This document shows, one piece after another, positions 1 to 8,897 of a stretch of DNA of 64,000 nucleotides. Made by a program: the position numbers and the translations under genes. Below the pieces are notes generated by a model, which made no database searches, was not told where the DNA came from, and worked only from the letters and a program-made list of their open reading frames with translations. Within the stretch, counting starts at the first letter, position 1; each line of letters starts with the position of its first letter. Location: NCBI RefSeq assembly GCF_021556395.1, contig NZ_JAKGCS010000007.1:124001-188000 (forward strand). The letters are read 5' to 3'. The stretch comes from Acuticoccus kalidii (GTDB lineage Bacteria > Pseudomonadota > Alphaproteobacteria > Rhizobiales > Amorphaceae).

Positions 1-416
1 CCCGTGGAGCCGATGACACGGTGGCACGGCAGAATGATCGGCAGCGGATTGGCCCCATTCGCAGCGCCAACCGCCCGGCTCGCCCCCGAAGCGCCCAGCG
101 TCAGCGCAAGGTCGCCATATGAGCGCGTCTCGCCGTAAGGGATCGTGGCGAGAAGGTGCCACACGTGCTGTTGAAAGGGCGTGCCGCGCGGGTCAATCGC
201 GATGTCGAAGGCGCGCAGTTCACCGGTGAAATAGGCGGCGAGCTGGTCCCGCACGTCGCGAAACACGCGATCGTCGCGGATCCAGGTCGGAGCGGGCTCC
301 ATCGCGCGTGATCCGCTCGGAAATCCGAGAACCTGGAGCGCGTCCGTTTCGCCGGCGAGAAGGAGCGCGCCGATCGGGCTCTCGAAATAGGTGTAGGCGA
401 GAGACGCCCCGCGCAT
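1..416 (-). CDS. ogt: Methylated-DNA--protein-cysteine methyltransferase, 3' end cut by window edge
   Basis: Repairs O6-alkylguanine in DNA by transferring the alkyl group to its own cysteine; a suicide enzyme of the cytoplasm. The last codons in the window read NPLPIILPCHRVIGST, which contains the family's active-site PCHRV motif, preceded by the helix-turn-helix stretch around IPYGETRSYGDLA. About 138 residues are present from the ATG at 416 (MRGASLAYTYFESPIGALL); roughly 25-40 C-terminal residues should lie left of position 1. The N-terminal domain is short, as in Ogt rather than the Ada fusion. It is transcribed away from pdhB with a 565-base gap between, so it is probably a separate unit. 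Identification from the motif is firm; only the end is unseen. Confidence 0.93.
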   Translation of the reverse strand, partial: MRGASLAYTYFESPIGALLLAGETDALQVLGFPSGSRAMEPAPTWIRDDRVFRDVRDQLAAYFTGELRAFDIAIDPRGTPFQQHVWHLLATIPYGETRSYGDLALTLGASGASRAVGAANGANPLPIILPCHRVIGST

Positions 417-981
417 GCCTTCCCCCTCGGGCCAATCGTGGCCGCCGTCAGAGTGCGTCCGGCCGGCCGCCGCGGCAAGATCCGAGCGACGTCATCCCCC
501 GCCGGCTGCGCCTCGGCGCGCCGTGAGCGCGTCCGTCGGCGTCATGCGCGCTCCGATGCGGGTCGTTCAACGGAGCGGCTCCGGCTTGAGCTCGGGCGAT
601 CGCCGCCCGGGCCGTAGGCTCATTCGCGCGCAGCCGCCATTGTATGGAGGCGCGAGGACAGGCGGCGCGCCTGCCGGAGCGGGCGGCAACGCGGCGGACA
701 TGGTTCAGCATGGAAAACCGGAAGCGCCCTCTCCCGACGGGTCAATCCGTGCCGGCCATCGGAAGGGCGGATTATCGCGGCGCGCTTGCACCAACCGGGT
801 GATGTCGCAGCGCCGCATTGTACGGGCCCGAAAATCTCTCATTCGCCGAAACGCCGCCTCTTCATTGAGGGGCACAAGGCCCGGCCGCGGCACCGATGGC
901 ATGAAAAACCCGCCGCGTTCGGGTGAACGGGCGGGTTTTCGCGAGGCATTTCGGCGGACGCGCCGCCGAGAGTTGACCGGC
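417..981. other. Gene-free stretch between ogt and pdhB
   Basis: No open frame here has a convincing start, Shine-Dalgarno sequence or recognisable protein. It holds the pdhB terminator at 905-939 and presumably the ogt promoter. The long plus-strand frame that crosses this region and pdhAB is a high-GC antisense artefact. Confidence 0.6.
905..939 (-). terminator. Rho-independent terminator of pdhB
   Basis: AAAACCCGCC (905-914) pairs with GGCGGGTTTT (930-939), and an inner CGTTC/GAACG stem closes a GGGT loop. Read on the minus strand it ends in five T, about 45 bases after the pdhB stop. Confidence 0.85.
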
Positions 982-2427
982 TCAGGCCGTGTAGGTGACG
1001 GCCTTCACCGCGTCGATCACCTCGCCGACATTCGGCAGAGCGAGCTTTTCGAGGTTCGCGGCATAGGGCATCGGAACGTCCTTGCCGGTGACGCGCAGGA
1101 CCGGAGCGTCGAGGAAGTCGAACGCCTTCTCCATCAGCTGATAGCCGATTTCGGAGGAGATCGAGCAGGTCGGGAACGCCTCTTCGACCGTGACGCAACG
1201 GTTGGTCTTGCGGACCGACTTGATCACCGTCTCGATGTCGAGCGGGCGGATCGTGCGCAGGTTGATCACCTCGGCGTCGATGCCCATGCCGGCAAGCTCC
1301 TCGGCCGCCTTCATCGCGTAGGTCATGCCGATGCCGAAGGAGACGATCGTCACGTCCTTGCCCTTCTTCTCGACCTTCGCCTTGCCGATCGGCAGCACGA
1401 AATCGTCATCGACGGGCACATCGAAGGAGTGGCCGTAGAGGATTTCGTTCTCGAGGAAGATGACGGGGTTCGGATCGCGGATCGCGGCCTTGAGGAGGCC
1501 CTTCGCGTCCATCGCCGAATAAGGCTGGATCACGCGGTGGCCGGGCACGTGCGCGTACCAGGCCGCAAAGTCCTGGCTGTGCTGTGCCGCGACGCGGGCG
1601 GCCGCGCCGTTGGGACCGCGGAAGACGATCGAGCACTTGATAAAGCCGCCCGACATATAGTGCGTCTTCGCGGCGGAGTTGATGATCTGGTCGATCGCCT
1701 GCATGGCGAAGTTGAACGTCATGAACTCGACGATCGGCTTCAGCCCCGCAAAGCCCGCGCCGACGCCGACGCCGGTAAAGCCATGCTCGGTGATCGGGGT
1801 GTCGATCACCCGTTTGGCGCCGAACTCGTCGAGAAGGCCCTGGGAGACTTTGTAGGCGCCCTGATATTCGGCGACTTCCTCGCCCATCAGGAAGACGTCG
1901 CCGTCTTTGCGCATCTCCTCGGCCATCGCGTCGCGGAGCGCTTCGCGCACCGTGATCTGCTTCATCTCGGTGCCTTCCGGCACGTCCGGCTCGTCGGGCT
2001 GATCGTCCGGCATTTCGGCCGGTCCGGGGCCGGAGCGCGGCGCCGCCGGGGGACGGGCGGCATCGGCATCGAGGCTGCCGGTCGGTTTGGGGATGTCGCC
2101 ACCGCCGGCGGCGGGTTTTTCGGCGGCCTCGGCCTTTTTGGCGGCCGGTTTTTCGGCCGCGGCACCGATATCGCTTTCGCTCTCGCCCTCGGCGAGCAGC
2201 ACGGCGATCGGGGTGTTGACGGCGACGCCCTCGGTTCCTTCCTCGACGAGGATCTTGCCGAGCTTGCCTTCGTCGACGGCCTCGACCTCCATGGTCGCTT
2301 TATCGGTCTCGATTTCGGCGATCACGTCACCAGCGGATACGTCATCGCCCACGGCCTTCAGCCACTTGGCGAGTTTGCCCTCTTCCATGGTCGGGGACAG
2401 AGCAGGCATCAGGATTTCAGTGGGCAT
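982..2427 (-). CDS. pdhB: Pyruvate dehydrogenase E1 component, beta subunit, with N-terminal lipoyl domain
   Basis: Forms the alpha2beta2 E1 of the pyruvate dehydrogenase complex with PdhA: decarboxylates pyruvate on thiamine diphosphate and passes the acetyl group to lipoate. Residues 1-80 are a biotinyl/lipoyl domain with the lipoyl lysine at about K43 in [11 protein letters not shown]; residues 81-155 are an Ala/Pro/Lys-rich linker; the E1 beta transketolase-like fold follows. The lipoyl fusion is typical of alphaproteobacterial PdhB and explains the 481-residue length. The ATG at 2427 has AAGGGAG upstream and begins at the lipoyl fold; a TTG nine codons earlier is less likely. It lies 111 bases after pdhA on the same strand. 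Unusually, no pdhC (E2) or lpd follows; a terminator does. Confidence 0.96.
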   Translation of the reverse strand: MPTEILMPALSPTMEEGKLAKWLKAVGDDVSAGDVIAEIETDKATMEVEAVDEGKLGKILVEEGTEGVAVNTPIAVLLAEGESESDIGAAAEKPAAKKAEAAEKPAAGGGDIPKPTGSLDADAARPPAAPRSGPGPAEMPDDQPDEPDVPEGTEMKQITVREALRDAMAEEMRKDGDVFLMGEEVAEYQGAYKVSQGLLDEFGAKRVIDTPITEHGFTGVGVGAGFAGLKPIVEFMTFNFAMQAIDQIINSAAKTHYMSGGFIKCSIVFRGPNGAAARVAAQHSQDFAAWYAHVPGHRVIQPYSAMDAKGLLKAAIRDPNPVIFLENEILYGHSFDVPVDDDFVLPIGKAKVEKKGKDVTIVSFGIGMTYAMKAAEELAGMGIDAEVINLRTIRPLDIETVIKSVRKTNRCVTVEEAFPTCSISSEIGYQLMEKAFDFLDAPVLRVTGKDVPMPYAANLEKLALPNVGEVIDAVKAVTYTA

Positions 2428-2538
2428 TGGGTCGTTCGGGCTCCCTTGGGGCAACGGCCCCGACGTTTCAGATTGCGGATCGTCCCGCCGGTCTCAAAAG
2501 GGCGCTGCAGCGCCCCGCGATCGAGGCTCAACGCGCCG

Positions 2539-3564
2539 TCAGCGCACCACGTCCGTCCACAGTTCTTCGGGCGCGGGCTCGGGCTCGGCCTGGGCGAATT
2601 CGGCCGACGCGTTGACCTCCTCGCGCACCCGCTTGTCGATCGTCTTGATGTCGTCTTCCGACATCTTGTGCTTCTTGAGAAGGATCTCGCGCACGTGCTC
2701 GATCGGGTCGTGCTTCTCGCGGTACTCGTTCACCTCGTCGCGCGAACGGTATTTCGCCGGGTCGGACATCGAGTGGCCGCGATAGCGATAGGTCAGCATC
2801 TCGAGGATGTAGGGGCCTTTGCCGGAGCGGGCGTGCGCGAGGGCCTTGCTCACCGCGGCGTGCACCTTCTCGACTTCCATGCCGTCGACCTGCTCGCCCG
2901 GGATCTCGAAGGAGCGGCCGCGCTGGGACAGGTTCGTGGTCGAGGAGGCCCGCTCGACGCTCGTTCCCATGCCGTATTTGTTGTTCTCGATCACATAGAC
3001 GACCGGAAGCGACCAGAGCTTCGCCATATTGAAGCTCTCATAGACCTGGCCCTGGTTGGCCGCGCCGTCACCGAAATAAGTGAGCGCGACGGCACCATTC
3101 TCGCGATAGCGATTCGCGAAGGCGATGCCGGTTCCGAGCGAGACCTGGGCGCCGACGATGCCGTGGCCGCCATAAAAATTCTTCTCGACGGAGAACATGT
3201 GCATCGAGCCGCCTTTGCCCTTGGAATAACCAGAGGCGCGGCCTGTGAGCTCCGCCATGACCCCTTTGGGATCCATGCCGGTGGCGAGCATGTGGCCATG
3301 GTCGCGATAGCCGGTGATGACCTGGTCGCCATCCTTCATCGCCATCTGCGCGCCGACGACGACGGCTTCCTGGCCGATATAAAGGTGACAGAACCCCCCG
3401 ATCAGGCCCATGCCGTAGAGCTGGCCGGCCTTCTCTTCAAAACGGCGAATCAGCAGCATCTCTTCGTAAGCGCTGCGATAGTCGTCGGCCGAGAAGCTCT
3501 TATCGACCGGCGTCTTCACGTCGACTTTTTCGTCTGTTTCGACAACGGCGCTTTCCTCGATCAT
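2539..3564 (-). CDS. pdhA: Pyruvate dehydrogenase E1 component, alpha subunit
   Basis: Thiamine-diphosphate-binding half of the E1 heterotetramer that starts pyruvate oxidation to acetyl-CoA. The 341-residue protein carries the GDGAANQG Mg-diphosphate motif, the GGHGIVGAQ stretch and the YRGHSMSDP loop near the C-terminus, all family hallmarks. The ATG at 3564 (MIEESAVVETDEKV) was chosen because the in-frame extension upstream is Arg/Ala-rich and unlike the family; GGGACAG lies just before it. Upstream on the same strand, beyond a 416-base gap, is ftsB, the usual neighbour of pdhA in this class, although eno is absent from its normal place before ftsB. Confidence 0.97.
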   Translation of the reverse strand: MIEESAVVETDEKVDVKTPVDKSFSADDYRSAYEEMLLIRRFEEKAGQLYGMGLIGGFCHLYIGQEAVVVGAQMAMKDGDQVITGYRDHGHMLATGMDPKGVMAELTGRASGYSKGKGGSMHMFSVEKNFYGGHGIVGAQVSLGTGIAFANRYRENGAVALTYFGDGAANQGQVYESFNMAKLWSLPVVYVIENNKYGMGTSVERASSTTNLSQRGRSFEIPGEQVDGMEVEKVHAAVSKALAHARSGKGPYILEMLTYRYRGHSMSDPAKYRSRDEVNEYREKHDPIEHVREILLKKHKMSEDDIKTIDKRVREEVNASAEFAQAEPEPAPEELWTDVVR

Positions 3565-3980
3565 CGCTTCTGTCCCGTGGTCTGTTTCACGCAACCTATC
3601 GCGTGACTGGGCCGTAGAAAAGGTAAGAGCACTCGCGGTCGGTGATGGCTGGCATGCACACGCCGGCCGCTCAGCGCTCCCGTGAGCCCTTGATGGTGCG
3701 TTCCCCTGCGTGGATGCAACGCCGGATGCGCGCCATGGGATGCGTTTTCGCAGCCACAATGTCGCAGACGACAACGCCCTGCGCAGGGGCCGCCAAGCTG
3801 GCCTTTCCGTGGTCAACCGTCAATCCGCTTCATGCTTCGGGAGGCGTTCGTCCCGACCCAATTCCAATTGCCAAACGCGTAAACGTCCAGCGTACGCATT
3901 GCAATTCATGTGGGTGTCGCGCGCATTCGCCTCAATGGCGGCGCGTGAAGCGGCCCGTTTCGGGCGCTGACGGGGGCGTC
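3565..3980. other. Gene-free stretch between ftsB and pdhA
   Basis: No supportable gene. The frames that cross it are low-complexity shadows. It most likely holds the pdhAB promoter; I cannot point to a specific -35/-10 pair. Confidence 0.5.
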
Positions 3981-4334
3981 TCAGCGATTGTGCGCCGCAA
4001 GCGTCTGCGTGCCCTCGGCGAGCGGGGCGTGCATGATCACGAGCTCGTTGGGATGGGCCATATTGAGCTTGGCGCGCGCCCGCTCGTCGAGCAGATCGGC
4101 GTCGAGCGCGTCGGTGCGCAACCGCTTCACCTTCTCTTCGAGATGTCTGCGCTGGGCGACGAGCGTCACGAGCTCGACCTGCCGCGTGTGGCGCTCGGCC
4201 TTCAGGTTCTCGCGCGAAAGCTGGCTGAATTCGCCCCGCGTGCTCTGCCATCCGAAATAGAAGGCGATCGCACAAAAGAGGAGCGGCAACAGCAAGAAAG
4301 CGAAGCGGGAACGACGTCTGTGGCGCGTGGGCAT
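3981..4334 (-). CDS. ftsB: Septum formation initiator (FtsB/DivIC family)
   Basis: Small bitopic cell-division protein that in known systems bridges FtsQ and FtsL in the divisome. The 117 residues show a basic cytoplasmic start (MPTRHRRRSR), one membrane segment at about 12-32, and a periplasmic coiled coil at about 35-78 with leucine/valine heptads (LKAERHTRQVELVTLVAQRR), followed by a short tail. Length and architecture match alphaproteobacterial FtsB/DivIC. The ATG at 4334 is preferred over an in-frame TTG one codon earlier. Its position upstream of pdhA agrees with the conserved eno-ftsB-pdhA order, but here glyQ lies upstream instead of eno. Confidence 0.85.
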   Translation of the reverse strand: MPTRHRRRSRFAFLLLPLLFCAIAFYFGWQSTRGEFSQLSRENLKAERHTRQVELVTLVAQRRHLEEKVKRLRTDALDADLLDERARAKLNMAHPNELVIMHAPLAEGTQTLAAHNR

Positions 4335-4539
4335 CAACGAGATCCGTTAGGGCTCGACCTTTAAAGCACGTGCTCCTTAACGCGTCGTTGCCGTGATGCG
4401 GGGCGGCAAAATTGAAGGGAATTTTTCTTATCGCCGCCCGTTATCGTCGTGAAATCCGAAGAGGCGGGCGCCCTCGCCGTCCATCGATCTCTTCTGGGTT
4501 TTGCGCGCGGCTGCAGGTTCCGGGTGCGCGCGCCACTGA

Positions 4540-4579
4540 GGACGGGCATGCGGATTTCCGCAGCCCGTCCTTCTTTTTT
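4540..4579 (+). terminator. Strong plus-strand terminator with no annotated upstream gene
   Basis: GGACGGGC (4540-4547) pairs with GCCCGTCC (4563-4570), with an inner TGCGG/CCGCA stem, followed by TTCTTTTTT (4571-4579). The T-run lies on the plus strand, while both flanking genes (ftsB and glyQ) are on the minus strand. It either serves glyQ as an imperfect bidirectional hairpin or ends an unannotated plus-strand RNA. Confidence 0.6.
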
Positions 4580-4584
4580 GCGAC

Positions 4585-5526
4585 TCAGGCCGCTTCCTCG
4601 TAGCCGCCGCCGGCGGTCTGGAGATAGGCCTCGCCGCAGGCCTTCGCGAGCGCGCGCACGCGGCCGATATAGCCCTGCCGCTCCGTCACCGAGATGACCC
4701 CGCGCGCATCGAGAAGGTTGAAGATGTGCGAGGCCTTGATCGTCTGGTCATAGGCCGGCAGCACCTGGCGGTGACGCCCCCCGTCGCTTTCGGGCGCGCC
4801 GGCGGCGAGGAGCGCGTGGCATTCGGCCTCCGCGTCGCGGAAATGGCGCAGCAGCATCTCGGTGTCGGCGTGCTCGAAATTGTGAGCCGAATATTCCTGT
4901 TCGGCCTGAAGAAATACCTCACCATAGCGCACCGACGGCCCCGCCGCCGTCTCGGGGACGTAAACGAGATCATAGACATTCTCGACGCCCTGCACGTACA
5001 TCGCGAGGCGCTCGAGGCCATAGGTGAGCTCGCCCGAGACCGGCCGGCAGTCGATCCCGCAGACCTGTTGGAAATAGGTGAACTGCGAGACCTCCATCCC
5101 GTCGCACCAGCATTCCCAGCCGAGCCCCCAGGCGCCGAGCGTCGGGCTTTCCCAATCATCCTCGACGAAGCGGACATCGTGGACCGAAAGGTCGACGCCG
5201 ATCGCCTCGAGGCTCGCGAGATAGAGCGACTGGAGGTCGGGCGGGTTCGGCTTCAAGATCACCTGGAACTGGTAATAATGCTGCAGGCGGTTCGGGTTTT
5301 CGCCATAGCGCCCGTCGGCCGGGCGGCGCGAGGGCTGAACATAGGCCGCCCGCCAGGGACGCGGGCCGAGCGCGCGCAGCGTGGTCGCCGGGTGGAACGT
5401 GCCGGCGCCGACCTCCATGTCGTAAGGCTGCAGGATCGCGCAGCCGCGCGCGGCCCAGAAATTCTGCAGCGCCAGGATCATCGCCTGGAACGAGCCGCGA
5501 GGATCGTTCGCACCAAGGTCGGACAT
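4585..5526 (-). CDS. glyQ: Glycyl-tRNA synthetase alpha subunit
   Basis: Catalytic subunit of the bacterial alpha2beta2 glycyl-tRNA synthetase, which charges tRNA-Gly in the cytoplasm. The 313-residue protein contains the family-specific [18 protein letters not shown], the [15 protein letters not shown] stretch and [18 protein letters not shown]. The ATG at 5526 begins [14 protein letters not shown], immediately before the conserved [12 protein letters not shown]; the upstream extension is not family-like. The beta subunit gene glyS normally lies just downstream; here ftsB does, so glyS must be elsewhere. A divergent small exported protein starts 140 bases away. Confidence 0.97.
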   Translation of the reverse strand: MSDLGANDPRGSFQAMILALQNFWAARGCAILQPYDMEVGAGTFHPATTLRALGPRPWRAAYVQPSRRPADGRYGENPNRLQHYYQFQVILKPNPPDLQSLYLASLEAIGVDLSVHDVRFVEDDWESPTLGAWGLGWECWCDGMEVSQFTYFQQVCGIDCRPVSGELTYGLERLAMYVQGVENVYDLVYVPETAAGPSVRYGEVFLQAEQEYSAHNFEHADTEMLLRHFRDAEAECHALLAAGAPESDGGRHRQVLPAYDQTIKASHIFNLLDARGVISVTERQGYIGRVRALAKACGEAYLQTAGGGYEEAA

Positions 5527-5666
5527 CTCAGAACTTTCAATTCGGAACGGCAGTATCGGAATAACTCCTACAACGGCGCGTTCTCCAAGCAAGCCGGCGA
5601 CGGCGCAAGCGGGCCAGAGATTGGCAGATCCGCGCACCGCGCAGGCCAAAACAACAGGAGAGCGAA

Positions 5667-5927
5667 ATGTCCAAGATCATTCTGAGCGCCGTCGTCCTCG
5701 CCTTTTGCGCAGCCTCGGCCGGAACGGCCCTCGCCCGTGGCGACAATGGCGGCTCAGGCGGCGGCGAGGGCGGCAATGACAGCCCGTCGGTCCGCAAGAT
5801 CGAGGGCCTTCCCGGCTTTCCCGAGCGGCGCCGGCCGCTGCCCGACGGCGATGCTTGCCAGCAGCAGGTGCGCACCGGCCACGACGCGCTGATCCTCGTG
5901 CGCCGCTGCGACGATATTCGGGGATAA
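5667..5927 (+). CDS. Small exported protein of unknown function
   Basis: I do not recognise this 86-residue protein. It begins with a clear signal peptide (hydrophobic [18 protein letters not shown], likely cut after ALA at about residue 22) followed by a Gly/Asn/Asp-rich stretch and a charged tail with two cysteines ([12 protein letters not shown]) that could form a disulfide in the periplasm. AGGAG lies seven to ten bases before the ATG. It is divergent from glyQ and converges on the DUF502 gene, 17 bases away. The signal peptide plus good ribosome binding site make it a probable real gene. Confidence 0.7.
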   Translation: MSKIILSAVVLAFCAASAGTALARGDNGGSGGGEGGNDSPSVRKIEGLPGFPERRRPLPDGDACQQQVRTGHDALILVRRCDDIRG

Positions 5928-5944
5928 TCGCCGCGAGGCGCCGC

Positions 5945-6766
5945 TCAGCGCGGGTCGGCCGGCTCCGGCCGGTCGGTTTCCCACTCCTCCGGCGGCTCGT
6001 CGACGAGGCGGCCGCGAACCGGAACCTCGACACTCACCACCCGCCCCGCATCGTCGCCAGGCCGCCCGCTCGCCGAGCGCACGGCCTTCGCCCGCTGACG
6101 CGCCGGCCAGACCGGCGTGATGAGACCCGCCGAAATCACCAGCTTCGCCGCATCCTCGACCGACATGTCGAGGAGAAGCACCTCCTTGCGCGGCACGAAG
6201 AGGAGGAAGCCGGACGTCGGGTTGGGCGTCGTCGGCAGGAAGACGGAAATCGCGTCGTCTTCGTCCTCGTGCGAGAGGCGGTGGCTGATCTCGCCTTTGG
6301 CCTCCGTCGCGATGAACACGATCGCCCACAGGCCGCGCCGGGGGTATTCGACGAGACCGGCGGTGCGAAAGGTGCGGCTTCGCTCCGAGAGCGCCGTCTC
6401 GAAGATCTGCTTCAACGCGGCGTAGATATTCCGAATGAGCGGCATTCGGTTGAGGATCGATTCGCCGATCGCGATGATCGTGCGGCCGAAGATGTTCGCG
6501 GTGAAGAAGCCGAGCAGGACGAGGAAGATGACCGCGAGCACCACGCCGATTCCGGGCAACGGAAACGGCAGGTAGCTGTCCGGGTTCCACCGCGCCGGGA
6601 TCCACGGCTTCACCCGACTGTCGACCCAATTGACCATCGAGGCGGTGAGATAGACCGTGATGGTGAGGGGCGCGGCGACGATGATGCCGGTGAGAAGATA
6701 ATTGCGAAGGCGGTTCAACAATCCGCGCCTGCGGCCGATCCGTCCGTCGAATCTGTCTTCTTCCAT
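5945..6766 (-). CDS. DUF502 family membrane protein
   Basis: Two-helix inner-membrane protein of unknown function (DUF502). Visible features: a cationic N-terminus (GRRRGLLNRLRNYLLTG), a first membrane segment at about 25-47, a second at about 75-95 rich in Val/Leu/Phe, then the conserved NRMPLIRNIYAALKQIFE segment, and a soluble domain ending in a Pro/Glu-rich tail. The 273-residue length is normal for alphaproteobacteria. It lies 59 bases after glmS on the same strand; glmS-DUF502(-recG) is a recurrent neighbourhood in this class, but no recG follows. Family assignment is secure; no function can be claimed. Confidence 0.88.
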   Translation of the reverse strand: MEEDRFDGRIGRRRGLLNRLRNYLLTGIIVAAPLTITVYLTASMVNWVDSRVKPWIPARWNPDSYLPFPLPGIGVVLAVIFLVLLGFFTANIFGRTIIAIGESILNRMPLIRNIYAALKQIFETALSERSRTFRTAGLVEYPRRGLWAIVFIATEAKGEISHRLSHEDEDDAISVFLPTTPNPTSGFLLFVPRKEVLLLDMSVEDAAKLVISAGLITPVWPARQRAKAVRSASGRPGDDAGRVVSVEVPVRGRLVDEPPEEWETDRPEPADPR

Positions 6767-6825
6767 ACGCTCGCACCATCCCTGGAGGCCCTGTCCGCGG
6801 GGCCTCCGTTACGTGTTGAAGCGAT

Positions 6826-8652
6826 TCATTCGACGGTGACGGATTTCGCGAGGTTCCGCGGCTGATCCACGTCCGTCCCGTTGGTGATCGCCGCATGATA
6901 GGCGAGGAGCTGGAGCGGGACCGTCATCACCAAGGGGTGGATGAAAGACGGCGCGTCCGGCATGACGAGGGTTTCCTCCGCCGCCTCGCCCGCCGCGTCC
7001 GCACCGCGCGCATCGGTGATCAAGATGATGCGCGCGCCGCGCGCGGCAACCTCTTCCATGTTCGAAACCGTCTTGGCGAAGAGATCGTCATAGGGCGCGA
7101 CGACGACGACGGGGACGCTATCGTCCACCAGCGCGATCGGCCCGTGTTTCAGTTCGCCGGCGGCATAGCCCTCGGCGTGGATATAAGACAGTTCCTTCAG
7201 CTTCAGCGCCCCCTCGAGCGCGATCCCGTAGGCGGGGCCGCGACCGATGAAGAGCGCCGAGCGCGCCGGGGCGACGATCTTGGCGATCCGCTCGATCTGC
7301 GGCTCGACATGGAGCGCATCGGCGACGAGGCGCGGGGCTTCGATCAGCGCTTCGATCTTCTCGCGAGCGCTCGCTTCGTCGAGCGTCCCCCTGTCGAGGC
7401 CGGCCTTGATGGCGACGGCGGCAAGTGTCGCGAGCTGGCAGGTGAAGGCCTTCGTGGACGCGACACCGATCTCCGGGCCGGCGAGCGTCGGCAGCATGAT
7501 GTCCGTCTCGCGCGCCATGGTGGAAGTCGGCACGTTGACGATCGTCGCGATCGTCTGCCCAGCGGCGCGGCAGGCGCGCAGGCTCGCGAGCGTGTCGGCG
7601 GTTTCGCCCGACTGGGAGACGAACATCGACAATTCGTCCCGCGGGAAATTTTGTGCGCGGTAGCGGAACTCCGAGGCGACGTCGAGGTCGACCGGAAGGC
7701 GCGCCAGGTGCTCGAACCAATGGCGGGCGACGAGACCGGAATAATAGGCCGTGCCGCACGCCGTCAGCGAGACGCGGCGATAGTCGGCGAAATCGATCGG
7801 GACCGCATCGCTCCGCATCGTCGCCGCGCCGATATCGAGATAATGGCCGATCGTGCGGGCGATCACCTCCGGCTGCTCGTGGATCTCCTTGGCCATGAAG
7901 TGGCGATAATTGCCCTTCTCGGCGAGGGAGATCTGGACCGGAACGGCGACGGCGGGACGCTCCACCGGGGTGCCGGATTGGTCGAAAATGTCGACCCTGG
8001 TCGGGGTGAGGATCGCAACGTCGCCGTCGTCGAGATAGATGATCTTGTCGCAGAACGGGGCGAGCGCGATCGCGTCGGAGCCGATCATCACCCCATCGTC
8101 GCCGAAGCCGATGGCGAGCGGGCTGCCGGAGCGCGCGGCGGCGAGAAGCTGCGGCTGGCCCTCGAAGGCGAAGGCGAGCGCATAGGCCCCTTCGAGCGCG
8201 CCGATCGTCCCGAGGAGCGCGGTTTTCACGTCCTCGCCGGCGGCGAGCCGCTGGGCCATCAGGTGGGCGATCGTCTCCGAATCGGTCTCGGAGGTGAGCG
8301 TCGCACCGGATTTCGCGAGACGGTCGCGAAGCGCCCGAAAATTCTCGATGATGCCATTGTGGACGACGGCGACCGGAGCCGCGACATGGGGGTGCGCGTT
8401 TGCCTCGTTCGGCGCGCCGTGGGTCGCCCAGCGGGTGTGGCCGATCCCCGTCCCGCCGACGAGCGGTTCGGTCTCCACGCGGCGCTCGAGATTGCGCAAT
8501 TTGCCGGCGCTGCGGCGGCGGCTCATCGCGCCTTGCGCGTCCACAGTGGCAAGGCCGGCCGAATCATAGCCGCGATATTCGAGGCGCTTCAGGGCGTCGA
8601 GCAACAAGGGCGCCGCATCTCGCTGCCCGATGATTCCGACGATCCCACACAT
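6826..8652 (-). CDS. glmS: Glutamine--fructose-6-phosphate aminotransferase (isomerizing)
   Basis: Makes glucosamine 6-phosphate from fructose 6-phosphate and glutamine, the entry to UDP-GlcNAc for peptidoglycan and lipid A. The 608-residue protein starts MCGIVGIIGQ, giving the N-terminal nucleophile Cys after Met removal, has the LEYRGYDSAGLA and GHTRWATHG glutaminase motifs, two SIS sugar-isomerase domains (for example SQSGETADTLASLR) and the canonical LAKSVTVE C-terminus. AAGGGG precedes the ATG. It belongs to a minus-strand run glmU, repeat protein, glmS, DUF502, so the last two steps and the first step of UDP-GlcNAc synthesis are probably co-expressed. Confidence 0.98.
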   Translation of the reverse strand: MCGIVGIIGQRDAAPLLLDALKRLEYRGYDSAGLATVDAQGAMSRRRSAGKLRNLERRVETEPLVGGTGIGHTRWATHGAPNEANAHPHVAAPVAVVHNGIIENFRALRDRLAKSGATLTSETDSETIAHLMAQRLAAGEDVKTALLGTIGALEGAYALAFAFEGQPQLLAAARSGSPLAIGFGDDGVMIGSDAIALAPFCDKIIYLDDGDVAILTPTRVDIFDQSGTPVERPAVAVPVQISLAEKGNYRHFMAKEIHEQPEVIARTIGHYLDIGAATMRSDAVPIDFADYRRVSLTACGTAYYSGLVARHWFEHLARLPVDLDVASEFRYRAQNFPRDELSMFVSQSGETADTLASLRACRAAGQTIATIVNVPTSTMARETDIMLPTLAGPEIGVASTKAFTCQLATLAAVAIKAGLDRGTLDEASAREKIEALIEAPRLVADALHVEPQIERIAKIVAPARSALFIGRGPAYGIALEGALKLKELSYIHAEGYAAGELKHGPIALVDDSVPVVVVAPYDDLFAKTVSNMEEVAARGARIILITDARGADAAGEAAEETLVMPDAPSFIHPLVMTVPLQLLAYHAAITNGTDVDQPRNLAKSVTVE

Positions 8653-8897
8653 AGCCGCCCCTTGCCTTTCTCACGCCCGCAACTCTTGCCGACCCGGGTC
8701 AGCGAACGTCGTTCAACATGCGTGGGAACAAAACACAACGGCACCGTCGGCCGGTGCCGAGGCGCACGCATCCCCACGATCGCCGGCTGCCCGCCGGATC
8801 GGCCCGGACAGCTCTAGCGCATCATGGGGCGCTCTTCTTTCACATGGAGTTACATTTTCCCGGCCCCGCCGCGGCCGGCCCTCCACAGACAAGGGCG

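Noticed and set aside
415..3606. A 1063-codon plus-strand open frame antisense to pdhAB
   Set aside because: It is the mirror of pdhB and pdhA in high-GC DNA, has Arg/Leu/Asp/His-rich composition typical of antisense frames, and no Shine-Dalgarno sequence or recognised domain.
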